Positions 25,877 to 33,234 of a stretch of 64,000 bases of DNA are shown one piece after another. Both the position numbers and the translations under genes were made by a program. Origin of the DNA: Pelomonas dachongensis (GTDB lineage Bacteria > Pseudomonadota > Gammaproteobacteria > Burkholderiales > Burkholderiaceae_C); contig NZ_JBIGHY010000001.1 of assembly GCF_043555865.1 (NCBI RefSeq), positions 124,001 to 188,000 on the forward strand, read 5' to 3'. Position 1 is the first letter of the stretch. Each line of letters opens with the position of its first letter. The notes beneath the pieces are model-generated. The model was not told the DNA's origin and searched no databases. It saw only the letters and a program-made list of their open reading frames with translations.

Positions 25877-26763
25877 CAGGTCAACTCCGTGAACAGGTCG
25901 TCCAGGCTCACGCGTTCGGCCGCCAAGCCGCTGGGCAGCTCCCCGCCGGCCGGCAGCCTTGCCAGCACGCGCTCGCGGCCGGCTTCCAGCGGCGTGCGCT
26001 TCAGCGCTTCAGCGTTCAGGCGCGCCATCAGCCCGGCCATCTCGGTGACGCTGCCGGTGAACGCGCGCACCTGGTCCAGCAGTTCGTCCAGCGGGGCTTG
26101 CAGTGCGATGCGCCCGCCGCTCAGGAAGGCGACATTGAAGGCCACGCGCTCCAGGTCGGACAGGATGTGCGTGGAGAACACCACGGTGGCCCCGCGGTCC
26201 AGCACCTGGCTCACCAGCTCGCGCAGGAAGTCGCGCCGGCCGGCTGGGTCCAGGCTGGCAACGGGTTCGTCCAGCACCAGCAGGTCAGGTTCGTGCGCCA
26301 GCGCGCGGATGATGGACAGGCGCTGCTTCTGGCCGCCAGAGAGCTTGCGGATGGGCTGGTCGCGCGCGATGTCCCAGCGCGACATCAGCCCGTCCACCTT
26401 GGCCTCGTTCCAGCGCGGGTAGAAGCTCTTGAAGTACGCCAGCAACTGGGCCGGCGTGAAGCCCTCGAACAGGTCGCTGTGCTGCGGCACATAGCCGATG
26501 CGAGCGCGGGCGTGGTCGTCCAGCGCGAGCGCGTCCTGGCCGAACAGGCGCACGGCGCCTGCGTCCGGCTCGCGCAGGCCGAGCAGCGCCTCCAGCAGCG
26601 TCGTCTTGCCGGCGCCGTTGCGGCCCAGCAGCCCCACCACCTGGCCGGGCAGCAGCTGCCAGTCCAGGTTGTTCAGCACGACGGGACCTTTGGGGTAGGA
26701 CAGGCGCACGCCGCTGAGTTCGGCGCTGGCGGAGTCCGTGTGGGAGAAGTGCTGGCTCGTCAT
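25876..26763 (-). CDS. ABC transporter ATP-binding protein, YtrB/CcmA-like
   Basis: This 295-residue ATPase has Walker A (GLLGRNGAGKTTLLE), the signature LSGGQKQRLSIIRAL, Walker B LLVLDEPVASLDP and the H-loop STHILSD. After the core ATPase, about 80 residues form a C-terminal domain seen in exporters of the CcmA/YtrB class. Starting at ATG 26763 makes a 4-base ATGA overlap with the GntR stop. It presumably energises the adjacent membrane protein. The direction is likely export or signalling rather than import, because no binding protein is present. Confidence 0.92.
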   Translation of the reverse strand: MTSQHFSHTDSASAELSGVRLSYPKGPVVLNNLDWQLLPGQVVGLLGRNGAGKTTLLEALLGLREPDAGAVRLFGQDALALDDHARARIGYVPQHSDLFEGFTPAQLLAYFKSFYPRWNEAKVDGLMSRWDIARDQPIRKLSGGQKQRLSIIRALAHEPDLLVLDEPVASLDPAGRRDFLRELVSQVLDRGATVVFSTHILSDLERVAFNVAFLSGGRIALQAPLDELLDQVRAFTGSVTEMAGLMARLNAEALKRTPLEAGRERVLARLPAGGELPSGLAAERVSLDDLFTELT

Positions 26764-27155
26764 GGGGCGCTCTCGTCGAGGATGGTCTTGAACAGGTTCA
26801 GGGCCTGGATCTTGGTCAGCTGCAGCTGGCGTGCTTCGGCGGCTGCCTGGTGCAGCGTGGGGCGCAGCAGCTCCACGCGGTCGGCGGCGGACTGAGCGCG
26901 CTGGTGCTGCGCCGCTACCACCATGGACAGGCCGCGCCGGCGCTCCAGCACGCCCTCGCTCTCCAGCAGCGAATAGGCCTTGGAGATGGTCATCGGGTGC
27001 ACGGCCAGCGACTGCGCCAGATCGCGCACAGACGGAATCTCGTCGCCCGCCCTGAGCTGACCGGCCGCCACGCGTCGCTTCACCTGCTCGACGAGCTGGC
27101 GGTAGATGGGCTCGGAGGAACCAGTGTTGATGTGGACGAAGTGATCGGAATCCAT
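26760..27155 (-). CDS. GntR-family (YtrA subfamily) repressor
   Basis: This 131-residue regulator starts at ATG 27155. It has an N-terminal GntR winged helix (PIYRQLVEQVKRRVAAGQLR, then IPSVRDLAQSLAVHPMTISKAY) and only a short helical C-terminal part, the hallmark of the YtrA subfamily that regulates ABC operons. A TTG four codons upstream is possible but weaker. It is first in the operon and is preceded by a dyad lying across its own promoter, which implies autorepression relieved by an unknown ligand. Confidence 0.92.
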   Translation of the reverse strand: MDSDHFVHINTGSSEPIYRQLVEQVKRRVAAGQLRAGDEIPSVRDLAQSLAVHPMTISKAYSLLESEGVLERRRGLSMVVAAQHQRAQSAADRVELLRPTLHQAAAEARQLQLTKIQALNLFKTILDESAP

Positions 27156-27168
27156 GCAAACTGCCAAT

Positions 27169-27208
27169 GTGTACTAGTACGATAGTACACGTGGACAGTT
27201 GCCGTCAA
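27169..27208 (-). promoter_or_regulatory. promoter and operator of the GntR-ABC operon
   Basis: Reading the minus strand, -35 TTGACG (27208-27203), an 18-base spacer and -10 TATCGT (27184-27179) form a plausible sigma-70 promoter. The perfect dyad GTGTACTA-N6-TAGTACAC (27169-27190) covers the -10 element, as expected for a YtrA-type repressor site. Confidence 0.7.
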
Positions 27209-27265
27209 GGCGAGTGCGACCGGTAAGGGGTTGTTCAGTGTCGATTTGTCGAAATTGTCGAAAAC

Positions 27266-27304
27266 CATTCAGTTCTGAACTTTGTTCATTCAACTCTGAA
27301 CTTT
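27266..27304 (+). repeat. left pair of TTCA-N4-TGAA motif repeats
   Basis: CATTCAGTTCTGAACTTT (27266-27283) and CATTCAACTCTGAACTTT (27287-27304) differ at 2 of 18 positions and are spaced 21 bases start to start, two helical turns. The same motif recurs inverted at 29867-29915 on the other side of the HipBA genes. Confidence 0.75.
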
Positions 27305-27562
27305 TTGGGCTCTCTTGAATTTCAAGTGGGCTGCCGGGCGTGCGGGTTGAACGCCTGGAAGTCCAGCTTGCCGGCAATGGATCGTCTCGCTTTGAGCGCC
27401 CGCTCGACTGGGCGGCTTGGGCTAATGGTAGGCCGCGACGCGCGTCCTGCAGCTCCTAAAGCATTTGGTGGGCCGGGGCAGGAAGGGCGGTGCCTGCCGG
27501 GCCTGTCGGCGCTGAGCTGGACTTTCAAGTGCCACGCGGCGACTTGGTCTGTGAAGCCAAAA

Positions 27563-27591
27563 TTGCACAAAAGATCGTGTGTGTGTACTCT
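27563..27591 (+). promoter_or_regulatory. possible sigma-70 promoter for hipB, leaderless mRNA
   Basis: TTGCAC (27563-27568), a 17-base spacer and TACTCT (27586-27591) place the transcription start at or next to the hipB ATG (27598). No Shine-Dalgarno sequence precedes that ATG, which agrees with a leaderless transcript. Confidence 0.4.
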
Positions 27592-27597
27592 TGGCTT

Positions 27598-27924
27598 ATG
27601 CCCAAAGCCGCCATTTCCGTAGCGAGCCTGCCCAGTCCTGTACAGATTTCGTTGGAAGTCCTTGGAGGCCATCTGCGGCTCGGCCGAAAGCGACGGAAGG
27701 AGTCGCTGCGGGCTTGGGCCTTGCGGATGGATGTATCCGTTCCGACCTTGGCCGCCATGGAGAAAGGCGATCCGCGCGTCAGCATGGGCGTGTATGCCAC
27801 CGCTTTGTGGCTGCTCGGCCGCGATGGCGCGCTGCGGGATCTGGCGGCGCCAGAGCACGACGCCCAGGCTTTGGCGCAGGAGATCCTGGCCATTGAGAAG
27901 AGGGGGAGCCGCCGCAGTGAATAG
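27598..27924 (+). CDS. hipB: HipB-type Xre-family antitoxin/regulator
   Basis: This 108-residue protein has a Cro/C1-type helix-turn-helix at about residues 22-75 (LGGHLRLGRKRRKESLRAWALRM, then VPTLAAMEKGDPRVSMGVY). The layout matches HipB-like antitoxins, which bind the operon operator and inhibit the kinase toxin. It starts at MPKAAISV; longer in-frame extensions to 27490 would overlap the predicted promoter. The last 8 bases overlap the GTG start of hipA, implying coupled translation. The gene sits in an AT-richer segment bounded by repeated motifs, suggesting acquisition. Confidence 0.83.
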   Translation: MPKAAISVASLPSPVQISLEVLGGHLRLGRKRRKESLRAWALRMDVSVPTLAAMEKGDPRVSMGVYATALWLLGRDGALRDLAAPEHDAQALAQEILAIEKRGSRRSE

Positions 27925-29170
27925 CGCCTACAAGCCGCAAGACACCATGAGCCTGTGGTGGCTTGGTGACGGGCCGTCGTCGCCGCGAAGCGTCGGCCAG
28001 ATCTTCCTGGCCGAGGGCAACCGAAAAGTCGGCCTGGCGTATTCGGCCGACTGGCTGCAGCACGGCTTCCCCCTCAGCGAAGACCTGCCCTTGGGCCGAG
28101 GCGTCTACGTGCCCAAGGAGCGAGACATGGCTGTCGGCGCCGTTGACGATGCGCGCCCGGATCGCTGGGGCGAGCGTGTGATTCGCAACCTCTACAAGCC
28201 CTCACGGCTGTCGGTGCTGGAGTGCCTCTACTTTGCGGGCGATGACCGCTTCGGCGCGCTCGGTGTCTCGACGGATGCTGGCGGCTACCGGCCCAGCAGC
28301 GGTGGGGCCATGGCGAGCTTGGCGAACCTCGATGACATGCAGCGTGCGGTTGCTGCGGTCCTGGCCGACGAGAAGCTGGACGAGCGGCTGGTGCGCTTGG
28401 TCAAGCCCGGGCCGTCGTTCGGCGGCGCTCGGCCCAAGTCCTTGATCGAGATGGACGGCGCGCAGTGGGTCGTGAAGTTCTCCGAAGGAGAGGACTTCAA
28501 CACGGAGCTTGTCGAGCACGCCACCATGCGTCTGGCCAGCCAATGCGGGATCGACGTGGCGCAGACGCGCGCGTTGCCCTTGTCCCACGGGCACGCCCTC
28601 GCCGTGAAGCGCTTTGATCGCTGCGGCGATCAGCGCTCGCACGTGATCTCCGCCAACACCGTGTTGCGCGCCAACGGCCTGCCCATGGGCTACCCGGAGC
28701 TTGCACAGAGCCTGCGTCGGATCGGACGAGCGCAAGCCATTCGCGGGCAGCAAAAGGAGTTGTTCAAACGCATGGTCTTCAATATCTTGATGGACAACAC
28801 GGATGACCATGAGAAGAACCATGCGTTCGTGCGCGCGGCCGACGGGTTCTACGACCTGTCACCGGCCTACGACGTCGTGCCGTCGGTTCAGGGGCTGGGC
28901 CAACAGCAGCTCAGGGTTGGCAAGGAGCAGGCCGATGCGTCGATGGAGAACGCGCTGTCGGAAGTACAGGCCTTCGGGCTCACCAAAGACACGGCCGTGG
29001 AGGCGGTCAAGCACGTGGCTGCCGTCGTGGATGGGTGGAAGAAGTTCTTCCAGGACCTTGGTGTACGCAATCGCGACGTGGACCAGTTGGCCCAGTACAT
29101 CGATGGACCGAATCTAAAGGATCAGCGCGCCGAGTTCATCAACAGGACAACCCAGGGCCTCGCCAGGTAG
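27917..29170 (+). CDS. hipA: HipA-family Ser/Thr protein kinase toxin
   Basis: This 417-residue kinase carries an N-terminal HipA_N region, the SFGGARPKSLIE block (residues 167-178), ATP-site WVVKFSE, the catalytic N-x-D-x4-N form NTDDHEKNH (Asp296 to Asn301) and the metal-binding SPAYDV (Asp319). All key residues of an active HipA-type kinase are present. E. coli HipA phosphorylates glutamyl-tRNA synthetase and causes growth arrest; the target here is unknown. The start is GTG 27917, inside hipB, preceded by the purine-rich AGGGGGAG. Codon usage is somewhat less GC-extreme than the neighbours. Confidence 0.88.
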   Translation: MNSAYKPQDTMSLWWLGDGPSSPRSVGQIFLAEGNRKVGLAYSADWLQHGFPLSEDLPLGRGVYVPKERDMAVGAVDDARPDRWGERVIRNLYKPSRLSVLECLYFAGDDRFGALGVSTDAGGYRPSSGGAMASLANLDDMQRAVAAVLADEKLDERLVRLVKPGPSFGGARPKSLIEMDGAQWVVKFSEGEDFNTELVEHATMRLASQCGIDVAQTRALPLSHGHALAVKRFDRCGDQRSHVISANTVLRANGLPMGYPELAQSLRRIGRAQAIRGQQKELFKRMVFNILMDNTDDHEKNHAFVRAADGFYDLSPAYDVVPSVQGLGQQQLRVGKEQADASMENALSEVQAFGLTKDTAVEAVKHVAAVVDGWKKFFQDLGVRNRDVDQLAQYIDGPNLKDQRAEFINRTTQGLAR

Positions 29171-29350
29171 CACGCGGGTGCGTGCGCCAGCCATAGACTG
29201 ACCCTTTCACAGCACGCGTGCCGACCGCCCATTGACCCACTGACCGGGCGATTGCAGGTCGCTTGACGTTGCTGCTTGGCAACCGTCGTCGCCGGCAGGG
29301 GCATCTGAAGGTAGTCGCCCCAGGTCAATCCGGCGTCGGCGGCAACACGC

Positions 29351-29645
29351 ATGGATGCCAAACCGGAGGTGCTGCGCGATGCCCTGCGCACCGACAACAT
29401 GCCGGACGACTTCATGGCGCACATCGGCACGCTGCTCGATGAGGCGCCCATGTCGATGCTGGCCAAGGTCGTCGAGCAGATCCACGCCGACGACGGCATT
29501 CATCATGGAGCTGGTGTGGTCCAACATGCCCAGCCTGGCCAGGTCGTTGAAGCTCGCACGGGATATCGACCTGCAAGCGTGCTCAAGGATCAGCAGGCGA
29601 TGCGTCGGCAGGATCGCCACGCCCCTGCGGGCTCAGCCTGGGTGA
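29351..29645 (+). pseudogene. possible frameshifted gene remnant
   Basis: The plus frame from ATG 29351 to about 29505 (DDFMAHIGTLLDEAPMSMLA, then KVVEQIHADDG) looks like a soluble helical protein. Near 29505-29515 the plausible sequence moves to the frame that reads MELVWSNMPSLARSLKLARD and then DIDLQACSRI. This suggests a single-base shift in a decayed gene. A minus-strand frame (29620-29207) spans the same DNA and cannot be excluded. No function is proposed. Confidence 0.3.
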
Positions 29646-29866
29646 AGCGAGGCTGTCGTCCATGGGCGGTTTCCAATGAGGTCGCCGGATGCATGCGCTG
29701 GCTTGCCTGGAAAGCAGAACGGCGGGCCGGCAAGCACTGAACGCCAAGGTGGAAGAAGTGGGAGGCATCGGGAGGCCGATGGCCTGCTCGGGCGCGCGCC
29801 ATCACGGGGTGATGGCAGTCGGGGACGCGGGACGGTGGGCAAGGACGGGGCCCATAAGAATTCGTA

Positions 29867-29915
29867 AAAGTTCAGCGTTGAATGAACGAAATCCGTAAAC
29901 GTTCAGAGTTGAATG
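29867..29915 (-). repeat. right (inverted) pair of TTCA-N4-TGAA motif repeats
   Basis: AAAGTTCAGCGTTGAATG (29867-29884) and AACGTTCAGAGTTGAATG (29898-29915) are reverse complements of the left-hand units, spaced 31 bases start to start (three helical turns). A weaker relative, AGTTCAGAGCTCAGTGAATG, follows at about 29978-29997. Confidence 0.72.
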
Positions 29916-30094
29916 AATACGAAGTTCAGGACGCTTTGAGCATGGTTGGTACAAGTGCTTGATCCGGCAGTCGGTTGAGTTCAGAGCTCAGTGAATGTCG
30001 ACAGTTGACGACGCAAGGATTGCTCACAGCTCGCTACGTTTGGCTCGGCAGGTCTGCTTAGAGTGGGCTTTCCTTCTTCTTCACGAGACCACCG

Positions 30095-30703
30095 ATGTTG
30101 AGACTTTCGCCCCTGATCGTTGCCGGCAGCGCTCTGTTGCTGAGTGCTTGTGCCACCAAGGAATTCGTCAAGGAGACCGTGGCGCCGGTGCAGAGCAGCG
30201 TGGACGGCCTGGGCACCCGGGTGCAGGCGCATGACGAGGGCCTGAAGGCGTTGGATGGCCGGCTGACGGGCAGCGAGGCGCGCATCCAGGCGTTGCAGCA
30301 GGAGGCTGCCGCGCGAGCCGAGGCGGCAAAGAAGATTCCGCCGCCCAGCCTGCTGATGACCGTCATGCTGACGGACGACAAGATCAAGTTCAGCTCGGGC
30401 CGTGCCCAGCTCACCGAGCAGGCCGCTCGGGAACTCGATCAACTGGTCGCCAAGCTCAAGGCCGACAACCAGCCGGTGTTCGTCGAGATCCAGGGCCACA
30501 CCGATTCGACCGGCAGCGATGCGGGCAACCAGCAGCTGGGCCTGAAGCGGGCCGAAGCCGTGCGCATGCACCTGGCGCGCGCCGGCATGCCACTGGCGCG
30601 GATGGCGACCATCAGCTACGGCGAATCTGCGCCGCTGGTCGACAACAACACCCGCGAGGGCCGCAGCACGAACCGGCGTGTGCAGCTGATCGTGATGCGC
30701 TGA
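30095..30703 (+). CDS. OmpA-family outer-membrane lipoprotein
   Basis: This 202-residue lipoprotein has a lipobox at LLSAC (Cys19), a helical, coiled-coil-like stretch (about residues 25-85, with heptad-like Leu/Ala and Gln), and an OmpA C-terminal domain (about 90-200; FVEIQGHTDSTGS, LGLKRAEAVRMHL, ISYGESAP and TNRRVQL). The domain contains the Asp and Arg that bind diaminopimelate in peptidoglycan, so it probably tethers the outer membrane to the wall. Coiled coil plus OmpA resembles Lpp-like tethers. It is transcribed alone, just after the degenerate region. Confidence 0.93.
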   Translation: MLRLSPLIVAGSALLLSACATKEFVKETVAPVQSSVDGLGTRVQAHDEGLKALDGRLTGSEARIQALQQEAAARAEAAKKIPPPSLLMTVMLTDDKIKFSSGRAQLTEQAARELDQLVAKLKADNQPVFVEIQGHTDSTGSDAGNQQLGLKRAEAVRMHLARAGMPLARMATISYGESAPLVDNNTREGRSTNRRVQLIVMR

Positions 30704-30820
30704 GCGGGTTCGGCGGGCGGGTCGCCGGCGCCCCTTCGGCCCGGTGATCGCCCCGCACCGTGCACCTCAGGCGGAACTGCGCACAATGGGAGCTTCCCGT
30801 TGCTTCCTGAAGTCATCGCC

Positions 30821-31240
30821 ATGCGCCGCCTGCTGATTGCCACCACCCTTCTCACCGCCTTCGCCGCCCATGCCCAGGTCAAGGTCGTCGACCCCTGGGT
30901 GCGGGCCACCGTGGCGCCGCAGCAGGCCACGGGTGCGTTCATGCAGCTGACCGCTGACAAGCCGCTGAAGCTGGTGTCGGTCAGTTCGCCGCTGACCGAC
31001 ATGGTCGAGATTCACGAGATGAAGATGGACGATGGCGTCATGAAGATGCGCGCTGTCGACGTGCTGGCGCTGCCGGCCGGCCAAGCCGTGGCGCTGAAGC
31101 CCGGCAGCTACCACGTCATGCTGATGGGGCTGAAGGGCCCCGTGAAGGCTGGCGACACCGTGCCGCTGACGCTGACGCTGGAAGGTGAGGACAAGAAGCG
31201 CACCACCGTCGAGGTCAAGGCGCAGGCCCGCACGAAGTAG
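30821..31240 (+). CDS. PCuAC-type periplasmic copper chaperone
   Basis: This 139-residue protein has a signal peptide to about Ala18 (AAHAQ). It contains the full copper motif H-x10-M-x21-H-x-M: His65, Met76, His98 and Met100, in IHEMKMDDGVMKMR and YHVMLMG. PCuAC proteins deliver Cu(I) to the CuA site of cytochrome oxidase, usually with Sco1. Neither Sco1 nor oxidase genes are in this window. ATG 30821 gives the proper signal peptide; a TTG seven codons earlier does not add a feature. Confidence 0.93.
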   Translation: MRRLLIATTLLTAFAAHAQVKVVDPWVRATVAPQQATGAFMQLTADKPLKLVSVSSPLTDMVEIHEMKMDDGVMKMRAVDVLALPAGQAVALKPGSYHVMLMGLKGPVKAGDTVPLTLTLEGEDKKRTTVEVKAQARTK

Positions 31241-31320
31241 GCGCTGCAACGGCTGCAAAAACCGCTTCAGTCTGGCGTTGAACTGCCGATACCAGCGCAC
31301 GAGAGCCCGCAAAGCACACC

Positions 31321-31656
31321 ATGATCAACGCCGTCCAGCCCGTTGCCAGCACCGCCGCCGTCACGTCGACGGAGGCGGTCGCGCCCGTGCGGCGGGTGGA
31401 TGCGCAGCCGGCTGCCGTGGTGGTCAACGTGTCGCCCGCCGGCAGCCGTGCGGCCGGTGACTGGGCCAAGACGATCACCGGCGCGGTACATGCAGGCGCT
31501 GACACCAACCAGGACGGCACGGTGTCGGACCAGGAGCAGCAGACCGAGGCGGCGCTGTTGACCTTGCGCAAGGCGATGCTGCAGGGCGGCGCCCAACTGG
31601 ATGAGGCGCGGCAGGCCTACGAGGCCATCGCGTCGCTGGCCGACGTGCAGCGCTGA
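31321..31656 (+). CDS. small protein with a single EF-hand loop
   Basis: This 111-residue protein is Ala/Val-rich in its first 45 residues and has no clear signal peptide. Residues 61-72 (DTNQDGTVSDQE) fit the 12-residue EF-hand calcium loop with ligands at Asp61, Asn63, Asp65, Thr67, Ser69 and Glu72. A helical tail follows. Single EF-hands usually pair as dimers. Family and function are unknown. The stop is one base from the end of the convergent hydrolase gene. Confidence 0.75.
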   Translation: MINAVQPVASTAAVTSTEAVAPVRRVDAQPAAVVVNVSPAGSRAAGDWAKTITGAVHAGADTNQDGTVSDQEQQTEAALLTLRKAMLQGGAQLDEARQAYEAIASLADVQR

Positions 31657-31657
31657 A

Positions 31658-32554
31658 TCAGGCCGTACCGGCGCGTGCCTGGACGGCGCCGGCCAGCTGC
31701 GGCCACAGCGGCTCGGGGAGGTCGTGGCCCCAGCCGGGAATGATCTTCAGCTGCGCGCCCGCAATGCGCCGCGCCAGGTCGTGCGCAGCGGCCACCGGGA
31801 TCAGCGCGTCGCCCTCGCCATGCAGCACCAGCGTCGGCGCCGTGATGCGCGGCAGGCGCTCGGCGCGGTGGCGGTCGGCCGCGATAGCCACCAGCTGGCG
31901 CGCGGCCGCCTGCGGCCGGTAGGCGCGCTTCACGCCCTGCGCGATGCGCTCGCGCAAAGCGGCAGGCGCCGTGGGGAAGCCCGGGCTGCCGATGACGCCG
32001 TACAGCCGCACGAAGTGATCGAGGATGTTGGCGAGCTGCTGCTCCGGCGTGGCGCCGGGCCGCGGGCGCGACAGCAGCACGCGGCGCACCTTCAGGCTTT
32101 CCTTGGGCAGGCTGCGGTGGCCACTGCTGGTCATCATCAGCGTCAGGCTCTTCACGCGCTGCGCGTGCGCGAAGCCCAGGTGCTGCGCCACCATGCCGCC
32201 CATGGACGCGCCGCAGACGTGGGCGCGGTCAATGCCCAGCGCGTCCAGCACGCCCACGGCATCACGGGCCAGGTCGGCCAGCTGGTAGGGCGGCCGGATA
32301 GGCAGGCGCAGCGTGTGCAGCAGCGCCGCCAGCGGGATGTTGGGCAGGCCCAGGGCGTCGAACGACTGGCTGAGCCCGACGTCGCGGTTGTCGAAGCGGA
32401 TGACGCGAAAGCCCCGCGCCACCAGCTCGTCGACGAAGCCATCGGGCCAGGCCACCAGCTGCATGCCCAGGCCCATGATGAGCAGCAGCGGCTCGCCGTC
32501 GTCAGGGCCTTGGATGTCGACTTCGATGCCGACGCCGTTGGCGCTGAGCTGCAT
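31658..32554 (-). CDS. alpha/beta hydrolase
   Basis: This 298-residue hydrolase has nucleophile Ser117 in GASMGG, an oxyanion region IMGLGMQLVAWPDGF, RFDNRDVGLS, an acid in VLHGEGDALIP and catalytic His in GWGHDLP. The GLGMQ...FDNRDVGLS pattern is shared with proteins annotated as hydrolases of the aclacinomycin methylesterase-like group. The substrate is unknown. It lies 16 bases downstream of the ClpP-like gene on the same strand, so they may share a transcript. Confidence 0.88.
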   Translation of the reverse strand: MQLSANGVGIEVDIQGPDDGEPLLLIMGLGMQLVAWPDGFVDELVARGFRVIRFDNRDVGLSQSFDALGLPNIPLAALLHTLRLPIRPPYQLADLARDAVGVLDALGIDRAHVCGASMGGMVAQHLGFAHAQRVKSLTLMMTSSGHRSLPKESLKVRRVLLSRPRPGATPEQQLANILDHFVRLYGVIGSPGFPTAPAALRERIAQGVKRAYRPQAAARQLVAIAADRHRAERLPRITAPTLVLHGEGDALIPVAAAHDLARRIAGAQLKIIPGWGHDLPEPLWPQLAGAVQARAGTA

Positions 32555-32569
32555 CGCCCGGCCCGGGGG

Positions 32570-33169
32570 TCAGCCGATGTCGATCTGGCGCTCGACGACG
32601 CGCGACACCAGGCCGTAGGCGATGGCCTCTTCGGTGCCCATCCAGAAGTCGCGCTCGATGTCGATGCGCACGCGCTCCAGCGGCTGGCCGGTCTCGCGCG
32701 CGATGACCGCGGCAATGCGCTCGCGGGTGCGGATGATCTCCTTGGCCTGGATCGCGATGTCGCTGGCCTGGCCGCCGGCGCCGCCTGCGGGCTGGTGGAT
32801 CATGAAGCGCGTGTTGGGCAGCGCGACGCGGCGCTCCTTGGGGACGGACAGGTAGATGTGCGTCGCGGCGCTGGCCACCCAGCCGGTGCCGACAACCGTC
32901 ACCGGCGCGCGCACGAAGCGGATCATGTCGTGGATGGCGTCGCCGCTCTCCACATGGCCGCCGGGCGACGAGATCAGCAGCGTGATCGGGGCGTCGGACT
33001 CTTGCGACAGCGCCAGCAGGCGGCGGCAGGTGGTGTGAGCCATCTTGTCGTCGATCTCGCCGAAGATCATCACGAAGCGGCCCTTGAAGAGCAGCTGCTC
33101 TTCCATCTTCTCGGGGGCGTCTTTCTTGGCGGCCTTGTCTTCGGCGGCGGCGAGGGTGTGGTGTTGCAT
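32570..33169 (-). CDS. ClpP-family serine protease paralogue
   Basis: This 199-residue protein has a complete ClpP triad: Ser100 (GWVASAAT), His125 (RFMIHQP) and Asp174 (ERDFWMG). It also has the SSPGGHVESGDAI strand-helix typical of the fold. The canonical GxASM around the nucleophile is changed to VASAA, and the N-terminal 25 residues are Lys/Ala/Glu-rich rather than a processed axial loop. The housekeeping clpP normally sits with tig and clpX; this copy is next to hydrolase genes, so it is probably a second ClpP with its own role. Whether it partners with ClpX/ClpA is unknown. Confidence 0.86.
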   Translation of the reverse strand: MQHHTLAAAEDKAAKKDAPEKMEEQLLFKGRFVMIFGEIDDKMAHTTCRRLLALSQESDAPITLLISSPGGHVESGDAIHDMIRFVRAPVTVVGTGWVASAATHIYLSVPKERRVALPNTRFMIHQPAGGAGGQASDIAIQAKEIIRTRERIAAVIARETGQPLERVRIDIERDFWMGTEEAIAYGLVSRVVERQIDIG

Positions 33170-33234
33170 GGTCGGGGTCCGGGTTGAGGGCGATACCTTA
33201 CCGCGAGAAGCGATACCGGCGTGAAAGCGTGGGC

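Larger units (their letters stand above)
27156..27597. other. 442-base intergenic region between GntR operon and HipBA module
   Basis: The region contains the GntR promoter/operator, three copies of TGTCGA at 27239, 27247 and 27256, the left pair of TTCA-N4-TGAA repeats (27266-27304), and the palindrome CTTGAATTTCAAG (27314-27326). The part from 27230 to 27320 is visibly AT-richer than its surroundings. From 27330 to 27560 no gene or site was recognised. Confidence 0.6.
29171..30094. other. 924-base region without a convincing gene, likely degenerate
   Basis: Several short frames overlap here on both strands. On the plus strand, codons from ATG 29351 read MDAKPEVLRDALRTDN and continue with coding-like composition to about 29505. 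The best continuation (MELVWSNMPSLARSLKLARD) is then in another frame, as if a gene had been frameshifted. No family was recognised. The segment 29860-30000 holds the inverted TTCA-N4-TGAA repeats. The OmpA-like gene begins at 30095. Confidence 0.5.

Noticed and set aside
27322..27858. Minus-strand frame over the hipB start region
   Set aside because: It covers the proposed hipB promoter and half of hipB. The C-terminal piece (KLDFQAFNPHARQPT) is mildly protein-like but matched nothing I know.
29207..29620. Minus-strand 137-residue frame downstream of hipA
   Set aside because: It lacks a ribosome site and family features, and its DNA fits a frameshifted plus-strand remnant at least as well. 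It was not annotated as a gene.
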